A DNA stretch of 64,000 bases from contig CANNEK010000002.1 in the NCBI GenBank assembly GCA_947503625.1, positions 62,001 to 126,000 of the forward strand. Reading direction: 5' to 3'. This document shows positions 49,665-59,110 of this stretch, piece by piece. The position numbers and the translations under genes were made by a program. Every line of letters begins with the position of its first letter. The first letter of the stretch is position 1. The notes under the pieces were generated by a model that had not been told where the DNA came from, searched no databases, and saw only the letters and a list, made by a program, of their open reading frames with translations. This stretch comes from an uncultured Kordiimonas sp. (GTDB taxonomy: Bacteria > Pseudomonadota > Alphaproteobacteria > Sphingomonadales > Kordiimonadaceae).

Positions 49665-50467
49665 GCGGTTACCAACTTCAGCCCTGTGACGCAGCGGACC
49701 TGAAAGCAGAAAAATCTGCATATCTGGACACACTGAGCGCACCGCTTGATGGTATGTGGGAAACCTTCGCCGATATCGCCAACCATTATCAGATTACGAA
49801 AAACGACCGACCTATGGGATACTGCGCGGTAAATGAAGACCGGAAGCTATTACAGTTTTACACGGATGTTACCTGTGATGCTGCTGAGGCTTATAATGCA
49901 GCAGTGGAATCACTGGATATACAGGGCGCTATAGTTCCCACATCAGACTCGCTGGGCCTGGCATTGGCGCTGGACTTCCAGCATTCAATCTCCATCAACG
50001 CCCTGATGTACCGGTTTCCCGCCAGTGTGCCCCGCCCGGCGGCAGTCTTCCCGGAAGGTACCCGCTTCGATGTTCTGGATACTTTGCACCTTGAACGCGC
50101 AGTTGCTTTTGCCCACGAAACACTGGGAGCCAGCAAAGCGTGGCTTGACAGCTATTTTTCCGGGCTTCTGGTGCGCAACGAGTTGTTTGGGCTCTGGCAG
50201 AACGATCAGATAGTCGCAACCGGGGAGTGCAGGCTGAGCGATAGTCAGCCGCTGTACGCGGACGTTGGCATGGTTGTGGGCAAAAAACATCGCGGCCAGG
50301 GCCTTGCAACCAATCTGCTACGCAAGCTCGTTTCCGTCGCTGAAAACAAGGGCAGAATAGCGATCTGTTCTACCGAACAATCGAATATTGGCGCACAAAA
50401 AGCCATCAGCCGCGCCGGTTTTCTATGCCAGCACCGTATTCTTGAGATCGATTTCCAAAGCGGCTGA
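49661..50467 (+). CDS. GNAT N-acetyltransferase
   Basis: Protein of 268 residues with two halves. The C-terminal GNAT domain (about 135-268) has the acetyl-CoA loop VVGKKHRGQGLATNLLRKLV and ISRAGFLCQHRIL; the N-terminal half also has a GNAT-like outline but no clear CoA motif. The substrate is unknown. The start ATG lies in the TetR stop (ATGA), which implies co-translation with the regulator. Confidence 0.85.
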   Translation: MSGYQLQPCDAADLKAEKSAYLDTLSAPLDGMWETFADIANHYQITKNDRPMGYCAVNEDRKLLQFYTDVTCDAAEAYNAAVESLDIQGAIVPTSDSLGLALALDFQHSISINALMYRFPASVPRPAAVFPEGTRFDVLDTLHLERAVAFAHETLGASKAWLDSYFSGLLVRNELFGLWQNDQIVATGECRLSDSQPLYADVGMVVGKKHRGQGLATNLLRKLVSVAENKGRIAICSTEQSNIGAQKAISRAGFLCQHRILEIDFQSG

Positions 50468-50468
50468 C

Positions 50469-51518
50469 CTAATTTTCAGCCCACTCGCTCACCATCGCCA
50501 GAGGCTCGCCTTTGCGAACCGGCGGCGTTGCAATCACATAATTCACGACACCTGAAAACGGCGCCCTGATGGTCGCGATCGGTTCACCAAAGAAATCAAC
50601 CAGTTCCCCAAGCACACCGCCTTCGGCAATAGCGTAACCATCTTTAACCTTTGGCTGAAAAACACCGGTTTCCGGGCTGGTAACAACCTGATAGTTTTCC
50701 AGCCACACCTTGGGTTCAACAGGAAGCTCTTCTCCTGGCAACATATCAAGGTGCCGCATCAGGTTCATAGCCCCGTTGACGTTGATATCAACCCAGTGCG
50801 GGTCACTCGAACCCAACTGTCCGGCTTCTGTCGTCATCGCTGGAATCCCCCGGGAAAGGGCGGTCATATCGGTGAAAACAGTCCGATCCGGCTCGCTAAC
50901 AGCTCGCTCGTCAATAACGATATGGTCAATATCGAATGCCAGCGCCATATCCCTGATTTTCTCATCGAATTCAGCATCACCGGTTCGCGGCATATAGATG
51001 TAGGGGCGCAGCGCTTCATTACCATCACCACTATGCATATCAACAACATAGTCTGCTTTTTCAATCACCTGCGTAGTGATGGTATAAGCAATGCGTTCGC
51101 TCAGCGAGCCTTCAGGATTGCCGGGATATGCGCGATTAAGGTTCATACCGTCGGCCGGGCTATAGTAAATAGTGCGCCCGAGAAACGAAGGCATGTTGGC
51201 AACATGAACGATAATCAATGTACCGCTCAGACTTGACGGGTCGAGCATCCGACCCACTTGCTGTAGCGCAATTATCGGCGCGTATTCATAGCCATGCGTG
51301 CCGCCAATAAGAGCCAGCGTTGGTCCCTCGCCCGCGCCTCGAATAACCGACACAGGAATATGGCTATCTGGATCACCGCCAGCAACTTCGAGAAAACCGG
51401 TGGCTCGACTGGCCGGACCAGCCTTGATACCGCCGATCTGAATTTCCTGAGCCTGCGCCCCTGAAAAAACTGCCGCTAAAACAGTAGCAAAGACTGTCAG
51501 TTTTAGAAAAAAGCGCAT
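50469..51518 (-). CDS. Exported succinylglutamate desuccinylase/aspartoacylase family protein
   Basis: Protein of 349 residues with a signal peptide (VFATVLAAVFSGAQA). The zinc site is GGTHGYEYAPI (His-x2-Glu) and DMHSGDGNEAL (second His), as in the AstE/AspA family of M14-like amidohydrolases. The C-terminal part (about 265-345) is a beta barrel-like extension. It probably removes an acyl group from an N-acylated amino acid or related compound in the periplasm. It is divergent from the serine hydrolase gene. Confidence 0.88.
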   Translation of the reverse strand: MRFFLKLTVFATVLAAVFSGAQAQEIQIGGIKAGPASRATGFLEVAGGDPDSHIPVSVIRGAGEGPTLALIGGTHGYEYAPIIALQQVGRMLDPSSLSGTLIIVHVANMPSFLGRTIYYSPADGMNLNRAYPGNPEGSLSERIAYTITTQVIEKADYVVDMHSGDGNEALRPYIYMPRTGDAEFDEKIRDMALAFDIDHIVIDERAVSEPDRTVFTDMTALSRGIPAMTTEAGQLGSSDPHWVDINVNGAMNLMRHLDMLPGEELPVEPKVWLENYQVVTSPETGVFQPKVKDGYAIAEGGVLGELVDFFGEPIATIRAPFSGVVNYVIATPPVRKGEPLAMVSEWAEN

Positions 51519-51704
51519 GCCTATGACCCCTTGAATTGCCCGGTCCCGATATGGTGACCGGGTCAGTATGAATACACGGGGGACAAAAACAAGAGCGCTT
51601 CTGTATAAATAACCGGATGCATTTGCCCTTGGTCAGGCTGGCATGGACCAACCCACTTCAACGGTATAGGGTGGCCAGACATATATCGCGGGTTGGAGAT
51701 TTTT

Positions 51705-52964
51705 ATGAAGTTCGGCAGACTAAACGCAGCAGTTACCATGGCGTTAACTTTTCCGGCACTTACCATCGGGGCGCAAGGCCAGGACAAAACAGAACTTGAA
51801 CATCAGCACTCCATCTACGAGCTATATACACCCGACAACTTTGATGACGGTGGCCCAATCAGTCATTATGTCTGGAAGAATTTTCCGGCATTTTTCCCGC
51901 ACGCTGCCATAGCCCGGACCACCGTGACACGCTCATTGGCCATAAACCTGCGCAGCGACATCGCCAGTTTCGAGGTCACTGTCAAAGACGAAGCAACGTC
52001 CCTCGATAATTATGTAACAAACAGCCCGCTTGTTGATGGCATGATCGTGCTCGAGAAAGGGGCTATCGTTTACGAGGCCTATCCACGCATGAAACCATAT
52101 GATCGTCATCTGGGCTGGTCGGTGACAAAAGTGGTCGTCTCAACAGCACTGGCGGCATTGGAAAAACAAGGCAAAGTTGATGTTGAAGAACCGGTAGAAA
52201 AATACGTTCCGGATCTGGACAAATCCGCATGGGCAGGCCTGCGGGTGCGAGATATTGTCAACATGGCCTCAGGCATTGATTGTCTGGACAGCGACGGCTA
52301 CCAGAACACTGAAGGCTGTATATACCGGTATGAGGAATCACTCGGCCTGACCGCGCGCCACAACGAGCCCGTTGATACCATGACCATTCTGAGATCAATG
52401 AAGCGCCATCGGGCTGCCAATACCAAGTATGAATATGTATCTCCAGACACCTATGTATCCGGTTTGGTGATCGAAGCTGTCACGGGTCAACCTCTGGCGG
52501 CTGCGTTACAATCCCTGATCTGGGATCATATCGGGGCAGAGGCAGATGGCATGATGATGATCAGTCCGGCCGGAAGACCCGCTGCCCATGCAGGGCTGTC
52601 TGCCCGGTTGCGCGATATTGCCCGCTTTGGTCAGATATTCACATCAAACGATGTGAGTGTTGTAGATGCCGATCACAAAGCCGACCTCAGAAGCAAAAAT
52701 GGGATTACGTTCAGCCCCGAACAGCTATTCCGCCTGAAAGACACTTTCAAGGAAGATGCACCAACACATGCGGCCTGGCAGTGGGATATGATTTGGCCCG
52801 ATGGTACCATGTTCAAGGGCGGCTACTCGGGGCAAGGCCTTTATGTCGATCCGGAACGCGACCTGATCATAGCATTCTTTGGGACGGCAGCGAAAACGGG
52901 CGAAAGCAACGCCTTACTGAATATTTCGCGGCAACTCGCAAAGTCGGACATTTTCGACAGGTAG
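51705..52964 (+). CDS. Exported serine hydrolase (beta-lactamase class C family)
   Basis: Protein of 419 residues with a signal peptide (AAVTMALTFPALTIGAQG). The Ser-x-x-Lys motif is GWSVTKVVV near 140, where Ser and Lys act in acyl-enzyme chemistry; the second motif is YVSPDTYV, and a later YSGQGLYV near 380 fits the KTG-like strand region. The family includes esterases and D-aminopeptidases as well as beta-lactamases, so no antibiotic function is implied. ATG 51705 has TTGGAG upstream. Ends three bases before the convergent regulator gene. Confidence 0.87.
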   Translation: MKFGRLNAAVTMALTFPALTIGAQGQDKTELEHQHSIYELYTPDNFDDGGPISHYVWKNFPAFFPHAAIARTTVTRSLAINLRSDIASFEVTVKDEATSLDNYVTNSPLVDGMIVLEKGAIVYEAYPRMKPYDRHLGWSVTKVVVSTALAALEKQGKVDVEEPVEKYVPDLDKSAWAGLRVRDIVNMASGIDCLDSDGYQNTEGCIYRYEESLGLTARHNEPVDTMTILRSMKRHRAANTKYEYVSPDTYVSGLVIEAVTGQPLAAALQSLIWDHIGAEADGMMMISPAGRPAAHAGLSARLRDIARFGQIFTSNDVSVVDADHKADLRSKNGITFSPEQLFRLKDTFKEDAPTHAAWQWDMIWPDGTMFKGGYSGQGLYVDPERDLIIAFFGTAAKTGESNALLNISRQLAKSDIFDR

Positions 52965-52966
52965 CT

Positions 52967-53491
52967 TTAAGCATCGGCCGAAAGAATGAACCTCAAGGCG
53001 ATAGATGCACCAAGCAAGGCAGCAACTGCCAGCTTCCATTTGCGTGCATTATTTTGCCCTTCCCTGCTTTTCCGCCCTGTTAAAGGTGAAACCTGTTCAG
53101 GGACGTCAGCTTTCCTTGCTTGCAAACTATCATCGGTAACATCTGGCAGATATTTAACCGGCGCCACAAGACGATAGCCAACTCTGGGTACCGTCACGAT
53201 TACCTGCTCATCCACCATCACATCTTTGAACAATTTGCGAATTTCGGACACGGCTTTGGTTAAGTCTGTATTGCCAGAGGGACGTGAGTGCCAAATCTCT
53301 TCTACAATGTGCGCACGCGGCAAAATCTTGCCGGCACTTCTGGCAAACATACCAAGAAGGTCTGCAATATTTTTCCTGACATGACGCGCCTGACCGGCAA
53401 TGACAATTTCCTGGCTTGAAGTTTTGATCAGGCAGGTGCCAATAAAAAAATCTGCACACGGCACATCAGGCTGTGTTTTTACTCGACTCAT
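52967..53491 (-). CDS. ToxR/CadC-like winged-helix regulator with a C-terminal membrane anchor
   Basis: Protein of 174 residues. The OmpR-type winged helix fills about 15-110 (LGMFARSAGKILPRAHIVEEIWHS, DLTKAVSEIRKLFKD, TVPRVGYRLV). After a linker comes one membrane segment at the very C-terminus (KLAVAALLGASIALRFIL), with no sensor domain beyond it. ToxR-type regulators normally have a periplasmic part; its absence suggests sensing through another protein or an unusually short form. ATG 53491 has GGGGAA upstream. It may regulate the convergent hydrolase or genes elsewhere. Confidence 0.8.
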   Translation of the reverse strand: MSRVKTQPDVPCADFFIGTCLIKTSSQEIVIAGQARHVRKNIADLLGMFARSAGKILPRAHIVEEIWHSRPSGNTDLTKAVSEIRKLFKDVMVDEQVIVTVPRVGYRLVAPVKYLPDVTDDSLQARKADVPEQVSPLTGRKSREGQNNARKWKLAVAALLGASIALRFILSADA

Positions 53492-53787
53492 AAAATGATT
53501 CCCCAATCATTGAGGCAATGATACGGATAACAGCAAACGTGGTCCAGCATTTTGGGTAGGAAAATCAGAAAACCGCCGAAGCTTCGGATAAATTGAGCTT
53601 GTCTTTGTTCACCCCTTGGGCGTATAGAGCGCGCTGCAGTTTTTGTCGTGCTCGTTGCTGTCAACGTGACACCAGAAAAGAAAATGCTCCGCGCCTAAAG
53701 TGGGGCTTTTATATTCCAGACAACTGAACGCGCCCGGCACACTGCATGTGCCACCGATACCGCGTTCCTGAAGGCAAAGGTGGAACC

Positions 53788-55269
53788 ATGTCTTTCTCTC
53801 ACCTGCGGACCGAATGGTTTGGCAATGTTCGAAATGACTTGCTGGCTGGCATGGTCGTCGCGCTTGCACTTATTCCGGAAGCGATCGCATTTTCAATCAT
53901 TGCCGGTGTTGACCCGAAAGTTGGGCTGTACGCCTCTTTTTGCATCGCGATGGTGATTGCAGTGGTCGGCGGGCGCCCTGGCATGATTTCGGCGGCAACC
54001 GGTGCCATGGCTCTGGTGATGGTCACGCTGGTCAAGGAACACGGTCTTGAATATCTTCTGGCTGCAACGGTCCTGACCGGTGTTTTGCAAATTGTGGCCG
54101 GTTTTCTGAAACTCGGTTCTTTGCTGCGCTTTGTGTCCAGGTCAGTAATGACTGGTTTCGTCAATGCACTGGCAATCCTGATTTTCATGGCGCAGCTGCC
54201 GGAATTTGTTGGCGCCGGTTGGCAAATGTACGCCATGGTGGTCGCCGGCCTGGGCATTATTTACCTTTTTCCCTATGTCTCCAAAGCAGTGCCGTCACCG
54301 CTGGTTGCAATCGTTGTGCTGACCGCTTTCAGCATGATCATCGGCCTTGACCTTCGCACGGTCGGGGACATGGGCGCACTTCCGGACACCTTGCCGCTCT
54401 TCCTCATTCCGGATATTCCGCTGAACCTTGAAACACTGCAGATTATCTTTCCCTATTCAGTAACGCTGATGGCGGTTGGCCTGCTCGAATCCCTGATGAC
54501 GGCCGTTATCGTCGATGACCTTACCGACACACAAAGCGACAAGAACAGGGAATGCAAAGGCCAGGGTATAGCCAACATCGTCGCAGGTTTTTTCGGTGGA
54601 ATGGCCGGGTGTGCCATGATCGGTCAATCAGTGATCAACGTGAAATCCGGTGGTCGAGGGCGGCTCTCGACATTTTTTGCCGGCGGTTTCCTGCTGTTTC
54701 TTATTCTGGTTCTTGGCGACTGGGTAAGCCAGATCCCTATGGCAGCACTGGTTGCTGTAATGATCATGGTTTCTATCGGTACTTTCAGCTGGGAATCGGT
54801 CAGGAACCTGCGCACGCATCCCAAATCCTCAAGCCTGGTGATGATGGCGACCGTTGCAGTGGTCGTCGCAACCCACGATCTGGCTCAGGGCGTTTTTGTT
54901 GGTGTCTTGATGAGCGCCTTGTTCTTTGCGCGAAAAGTGTCTCAGTTGCTGATCGTGAAATCAGATGTCTCCGAAGGCAACTATGTGCGGACTTACAAAG
55001 TATACGGACAGGTATTCTTTGCCTCAGCTGCGCAGTTTTCCGGTGCTTTCGATTTCAAGGAAGTCATCGGCAAGGTCGCAATAGACCTTACACAGGCACA
55101 TTTCTGGGACCTGTCAGCCGTTGGCGCGCTGGATAAAGTCGTGCTTAAATTCCGCAGGGAAGGCACCGAGGTGGAGCTTATCGGACTGAACGAAGCCAGC
55201 GCCACTATCGTTGATCGGCTTGGTGTTTTTGATAAGCCAGATGCAATAGACCTGATGCCGGAACACTGA
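53788..55269 (+). CDS. SulP-type anion transporter
   Basis: Protein of 493 residues with about ten to twelve membrane segments. [36 protein letters not shown] is the typical start of SulP/SLC26 transporters, and [16 protein letters not shown] and [27 protein letters not shown] are family blocks. The C-terminal STAS domain covers about 410-493 ([39 protein letters not shown]). Substrates of the family include sulfate and bicarbonate; this one is not known. Co-directional with the universal stress protein 13 bp later. Confidence 0.93.
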   Translation: MSFSHLRTEWFGNVRNDLLAGMVVALALIPEAIAFSIIAGVDPKVGLYASFCIAMVIAVVGGRPGMISAATGAMALVMVTLVKEHGLEYLLAATVLTGVLQIVAGFLKLGSLLRFVSRSVMTGFVNALAILIFMAQLPEFVGAGWQMYAMVVAGLGIIYLFPYVSKAVPSPLVAIVVLTAFSMIIGLDLRTVGDMGALPDTLPLFLIPDIPLNLETLQIIFPYSVTLMAVGLLESLMTAVIVDDLTDTQSDKNRECKGQGIANIVAGFFGGMAGCAMIGQSVINVKSGGRGRLSTFFAGGFLLFLILVLGDWVSQIPMAALVAVMIMVSIGTFSWESVRNLRTHPKSSSLVMMATVAVVVATHDLAQGVFVGVLMSALFFARKVSQLLIVKSDVSEGNYVRTYKVYGQVFFASAAQFSGAFDFKEVIGKVAIDLTQAHFWDLSAVGALDKVVLKFRREGTEVELIGLNEASATIVDRLGVFDKPDAIDLMPEH

Positions 55270-55282
55270 TAGAGGTAGCCTG

Positions 55283-56140
55283 ATGAAAAAGATAATTGCA
55301 TGTGTTGATGGTTCGTCCCACGCCGAGAACGTAATCACTCTTGCCGCCTGGGCTGCAGAGCGCACCGAGGCGAACGTAACACTGCTGCATGTCGTGGCAC
55401 CACACACGGAGGCAGTCGCGCCGGGTGACCTGTCCGGGCAGATTGGCCTGGGCGCCAAAAGTGACCTTTTGGAAGAGCTGGCCAAAATCGACGAAGAACA
55501 CGGCAAACTTGAGCAGCGCAAGGGTCAATTGATTCTCGAACATGCCAGAGAAGCTTTGGAGAAAGCACGGGCAAGCGAGGTAGACCTGCTACATCGCCGC
55601 GGGGCTCTGGTTGAGGAGGTTCAGGAACTTGAAGCATCGTCAGACCTGATCATTATCGGCAAACGCGGCGAGAATGCCGCTGATGCACATGGTCATTTAG
55701 GGGCAAACCTCGAGCGTGTCTCCCGCTCAACGCAAAAGCCTCTGTTAATTGCAACGCACAAGGCAAAGCCGGTCGAGCGCTTTCTCATCGCTTATGATGG
55801 GCGCACCAACAGCGACAAAGCTGTTGATTTCGCCTGCAAGACTTCACTTTTGCAGGGCGTGGAATGCCACATTCTGAAAGTGGCCACACCCAACAGTCTT
55901 TCAGACGCAATAGTGCGCAAAGCCGCAAAGAAACTATCCGCTGTCGGCTATAAGGTGACGTCTTCAGTCACGGAAGCCAGCTCTGTTGATGCCGCGGTCA
56001 GTGACTATGTTGCTAAAAACGCGATCGATATGCTGCTGATGGGCGCTTACGGCCACTCTCCAATCAGGCGCTTTTTCCTCGGGAGCACCACAATGGCCCA
56101 AATTGCGAAGTCCACTGTACCGGTTCTGTTGTTCCGGTAA
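55283..56140 (+). CDS. Tandem universal stress protein
   Basis: Protein of 285 residues with two Usp domains: about 1-150 (KKIIACVDGSSHAENVITLA, LIIIGKRGENA) and about 160-285 (RFLIAYDGRTNSDKAVDFACK, LLMGAYGHSPIRRFFLGSTT). The second has the ATP-binding G-2x-G-9x-G(S/T) pattern (GAYGHS...LGSTT). It lies in an operon with the SulP transporter; pairing of SulP and Usp genes is common in marine bacteria and may tune transport, which is inference. Confidence 0.92.
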   Translation: MKKIIACVDGSSHAENVITLAAWAAERTEANVTLLHVVAPHTEAVAPGDLSGQIGLGAKSDLLEELAKIDEEHGKLEQRKGQLILEHAREALEKARASEVDLLHRRGALVEEVQELEASSDLIIIGKRGENAADAHGHLGANLERVSRSTQKPLLIATHKAKPVERFLIAYDGRTNSDKAVDFACKTSLLQGVECHILKVATPNSLSDAIVRKAAKKLSAVGYKVTSSVTEASSVDAAVSDYVAKNAIDMLLMGAYGHSPIRRFFLGSTTMAQIAKSTVPVLLFR

Positions 56141-56248
56141 TCAGGCACGAACTCACGCTGCCTCGCCTTTAGTGAGACAGAGTGTCAAATTTGGACTTCA
56201 TCAGCCGTCGATGGTTTATAGGAAACCTTTGCGAAATGGAGCCAAGCC

Positions 56249-56761
56249 ATGAGATTTTTCTGCCTTATCGCCGCCATTCTGTGTTCGGCAAGCAACGCAG
56301 CTGCAACCGCTGACGCAGCATGGCACACACCTTTCATGGGTGTATGGGTGTCGGCTGGTGACACTTTCGGGCAACCTGCAACCAGCCAGATTGAATGGAC
56401 AGACGCAGGCCTTGACGGCAAATTCGTTCGTCTTGACTACCGCGTAGAAACCAGGCCGGAGAACAGCAAACCCTTCATTTTCAAGGGAACGGCCTATTAT
56501 CCATCATCATCTGAGGGAAAAACGGTGAAAGCCATTTGGGCTGACAGCAACGGAAACCTGCATCCTGTTGCCGCTACTATCAGCGATGAAACTCTTGTGG
56601 CCTTGTGGGGCACCGAAGCAACAGAACAAGGTCGTACGCGCTACGAACTGCTGTCACCAACTCAAATGGAGATCACGGATTGGGTTAAAAGACCTGAAGG
56701 CTGGAAGCAGTTTAACCGGAACATATTTGTGCGTCAGATGGACAAACCTTCTGGCCACTAG
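56249..56761 (+). CDS. Exported hypothetical protein
   Basis: Protein of 170 residues with a clear signal peptide (MRFFCLIAAILCSASNAAATADA). The rest is beta-rich, with WHTPFMGVWVSAGD, FKGTAYYPSS and ALWGTEATEQGRTRYELLSP; this fits the lipocalin-like or DUF1579-like proteins of about this length, but I cannot name the family. The stop codon overlaps the convergent LysR stop by 4 bp. Confidence 0.68.
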   Translation: MRFFCLIAAILCSASNAAATADAAWHTPFMGVWVSAGDTFGQPATSQIEWTDAGLDGKFVRLDYRVETRPENSKPFIFKGTAYYPSSSEGKTVKAIWADSNGNLHPVAATISDETLVALWGTEATEQGRTRYELLSPTQMEITDWVKRPEGWKQFNRNIFVRQMDKPSGH

Positions 56762-57627
56762 GTATGAAGACTGCGGAAAAGTGGCACCAGCCAGTTAATC
56801 ACCGCGCGCACTGTCGGCGCATTTTTCATGTGCTCGTGAACAACCAGCCATATCTCATCATTGCCCATGGAAACCGGCCTTGACGCCTGAACCAGAGAAG
56901 GCTCTCTGTCACCAATTACGTTCGGCAAAAGGGTAAGCCCGATCCCTGACTTTGCTGCATCAAGAAACTGCAGGGTTTGAGAACATTTGAGTATAGGTTC
57001 CCGCTGAAGCTTTTGCCTCAGCCAAACCTGCGATGCGAGCCTCTCAAGACTGTGGCCGCCAACAATCCAGTCACAGGTCTGATACCTCTCTTCGCCCAGA
57101 GCCCGGGGGTTATCAGCCACGTATTTGACAGAGCCATAAACCGCAAAGCTCGCGTCAGCGAGCTTGCGCATTACCAGATCGCCTTCAAGCGGCCGTTTGT
57201 TACGGATCGAGATATCTGCGTCACCGCGTTCAAGATCCGCGATAGCGTGGCCTGTTACCAGTTCAATTTCGATGTCCGGGTGTTGAGCATGAAAGACACC
57301 CATGCGCTCGGTGATCAGGCGTGAAAACCAGAAACCGGAAGCCAGCCTCACGCGTGCTTTCCTCTCGTTTAACAGTGCACCGGCCTGTCTGCTGAAGCGT
57401 GCGGCAGCGCTCTGCATCTCCAGGGCTACAGGAACAAGGTCCGTGCCGCTGGTTGTCAGCTGATACCCGTCATGGCGTCTTGAGAACAAGCGCACATCCA
57501 AAAGATGTTCAAGCCGCGATATATGCCGCGATATTGTTGGCGGGCTGAGGCCAAGCTGTTCTGAAGCGGCGGTCAAACTGCCTTTCTCGGCTAATGCCAG
57601 AAATACTTTAACATGGTCCCAGTTCAT
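56758..57627 (-). CDS. LysR family transcriptional regulator
   Basis: Protein of 289 residues. The helix-turn-helix is VFLALAEKGSLTAASEQLGLSPPTISRHISRLEHLLDVRLFSRR (residues 9-52), followed by a LysR effector domain from about 90. It is divergent from the NTF2-like gene, with a perfect 32-bp inverted repeat between them, a likely binding site. Target and effector are unknown. Confidence 0.9.
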   Translation of the reverse strand: MNWDHVKVFLALAEKGSLTAASEQLGLSPPTISRHISRLEHLLDVRLFSRRHDGYQLTTSGTDLVPVALEMQSAAARFSRQAGALLNERKARVRLASGFWFSRLITERMGVFHAQHPDIEIELVTGHAIADLERGDADISIRNKRPLEGDLVMRKLADASFAVYGSVKYVADNPRALGEERYQTCDWIVGGHSLERLASQVWLRQKLQREPILKCSQTLQFLDAAKSGIGLTLLPNVIGDREPSLVQASRPVSMGNDEIWLVVHEHMKNAPTVRAVINWLVPLFRSLHT

Positions 57628-57672
57628 TCCTCACTCCTGAGGCAATTCTAGGCGTCCGTGTCATTGTGTACC

Positions 57673-57704
57673 AGAGCAGTTTTTCATTTTTGAAAAACTG
57701 CTCT
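57673..57704. promoter_or_regulatory. Perfect inverted repeat between LysR and NTF2-like genes
   Basis: AGAGCAGTTTTTC (57673-57685) and GAAAAACTGCTCT (57692-57704) are perfect arms around a six-base ATTTTT loop. The position 46 bp before the LysR start and 76 bp before the divergent gene suits an operator for both. Confidence 0.65.
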
Positions 57705-57780
57705 TATATGTTCGCTCTGCCTTCCCCAGCCTTAATACGGCAATAATGGTCCCGTTATTGAAACAATAAAGGGTGCTCCA

Positions 57781-58218
57781 ATGAGCAAAATTATACTGTC
57801 CAGCAATGCAGAAGATATTTCAGCCGTTGTTGCAACGGTTCTTGATTACACGTTCGGTGTTGCAACAAAAGACTGGGACCGCCTGCAGCGCGCCTTTGAT
57901 GTGCCCAAGGCACAGATGAAACTGATCAGTGGCGCAGGGGGCAACGAAAAGGTATTTGTCATTCCCGTACAGGCTGTTTGGGACAAAATCTGGAGCACAC
58001 TGCCGGACAGCGACGTCCACACTGTCGATATCACCGCCATCTCGGTCAAACACGGCCAGATCGCCGTTGTCGAACTCGACAACAACAATCGCTTCTTCGA
58101 CCAGTTGTCGCTCTACAAAATCAATGGCCAGTGGAAGATATACGATAAACTCACTCGCATGCTGGATGGGGGACAGATACCGGAAAAAGACCTGATTGCG
58201 ATGTTTGGTGACGCCTGA
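57781..58218 (+). CDS. NTF2/SnoaL-like protein (putative lumazine-binding)
   Basis: Protein of 145 residues, one NTF2-like cone fold: VVATVLDYTFGVATKDWDRLQRAFD, then QAVWDKIW, VHTVDITAISVKHGQIAVVELDNN and FFDQLSLYKINGQWKIYDKLTRM. This is the 'putative lumazine-binding' (DUF4440-like) type, often an enzyme or binding partner in small-molecule metabolism. It is followed after 4 bp by the dehydrogenase, so they form an operon, probably controlled by the divergent LysR. Confidence 0.85.
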   Translation: MSKIILSSNAEDISAVVATVLDYTFGVATKDWDRLQRAFDVPKAQMKLISGAGGNEKVFVIPVQAVWDKIWSTLPDSDVHTVDITAISVKHGQIAVVELDNNNRFFDQLSLYKINGQWKIYDKLTRMLDGGQIPEKDLIAMFGDA

Positions 58219-58222
58219 GCTA

Positions 58223-59110
58223 ATGACAAACATACCCGGAATTGGCTTTGCAGGCCTGGGTTTGCTTGGTAACGCCCTGATACAAAGACTGGCGCAACAT
58301 GGTGTAGACATTGCGGTATGGAACCGCACCCCGGAAGCGTACCACCAGATCAGGAACACCGGTATCCAGTTCGCCAGCAGTTTTGAAGCCCTTTGCGCCG
58401 ATTGTGACTGGCTTTTTTCCTGTGTTTCAGACGACGACGCATTTGAGGCAATTAATGAAAGCATGCTCCGGGCGCCAGTCCGACCAGCCATTCACGTTTC
58501 TTTCAGCACCTGTTCTCCGCAGGTGATCAGGAAGGTTGACATACCCCTTAAGGAGTCCGGTGTTTTGCTCGTAAACTGCCCGGTACTCGGAAGGCCGGAT
58601 ATTGTAAAGGCGGGCAAAGCAGGTTTTCTCATGTCGGGCCCGGAGAACGCTGTCAAAGACGTTACGCCCATTATTGAGCCGCTTGGCAGTTCCCTGAAAC
58701 ACCTTGGTTCCCGACCAGAACAGTCCGCTGCAATAAAGCTGGCCCTCAACTTCCTGATTGCCACAACAATTGCCGGCCTTAGCGAGACTATTGCGGCACT
58801 CAGGGCTCAAGGCATTGAAGGAGAAAAATTCATCGCAACAATCTCAAACACCTCTTTGGCAAGCCCGATTCTGGACCTGTTCGGGCAACAGATTTTGGAC
58901 CAACGATATGGAAACGTTCTTTTTGACATGGATCTGGCCGCAAAAGATGTTCGGTATTTTCAACAGTTGGCCGAATCGACCGACAGCCTTTTTCTGACCG
59001 ACGCAGTCCTCAAACATATTGACCGAACCAAGGAAGTATCAAAACGGCCTCTCGACTGGTCGGGACTTGCGGCCCACTTGTTTCCAGCAACCGTCGCTTC
59101 GGGCGATTAA
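58223..59110 (+). CDS. NAD(P)-dependent beta-hydroxyacid dehydrogenase family protein
   Basis: Protein of 295 residues. The Rossmann motif GIGFAGLGLLGNALIQRLAQHGVDIAVWNRTPEA fills residues 5-38, and NCPVLGRPDIVKAGKAGFLMSGP and SAAIKLALNFLIATTIAGLSETIAAL (with the catalytic Lys) match 3-hydroxyisobutyrate dehydrogenase-like enzymes. Its exact substrate, 2- or 3-hydroxy acid or imine, is open. ATG 58223 fits the family start. The stop overlaps the convergent LysR stop by 4 bp. Confidence 0.88.
   Translation: MTNIPGIGFAGLGLLGNALIQRLAQHGVDIAVWNRTPEAYHQIRNTGIQFASSFEALCADCDWLFSCVSDDDAFEAINESMLRAPVRPAIHVSFSTCSPQVIRKVDIPLKESGVLLVNCPVLGRPDIVKAGKAGFLMSGPENAVKDVTPIIEPLGSSLKHLGSRPEQSAAIKLALNFLIATTIAGLSETIAALRAQGIEGEKFIATISNTSLASPILDLFGQQILDQRYGNVLFDMDLAAKDVRYFQQLAESTDSLFLTDAVLKHIDRTKEVSKRPLDWSGLAAHLFPATVASGD

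Noticed and set aside
51705-52964. A beta-lactamase resistance gene.
   Set aside because: The Ser-x-x-Lys serine hydrolase family is broad; the second and third motifs do not match a true class C enzyme, so only the family is given.
54552-55136. A 194-codon frame inside the SulP gene on the same strand.
   Set aside because: The SulP frame has the family motifs throughout; the alternative frame has none and is a by-product of its codon use.
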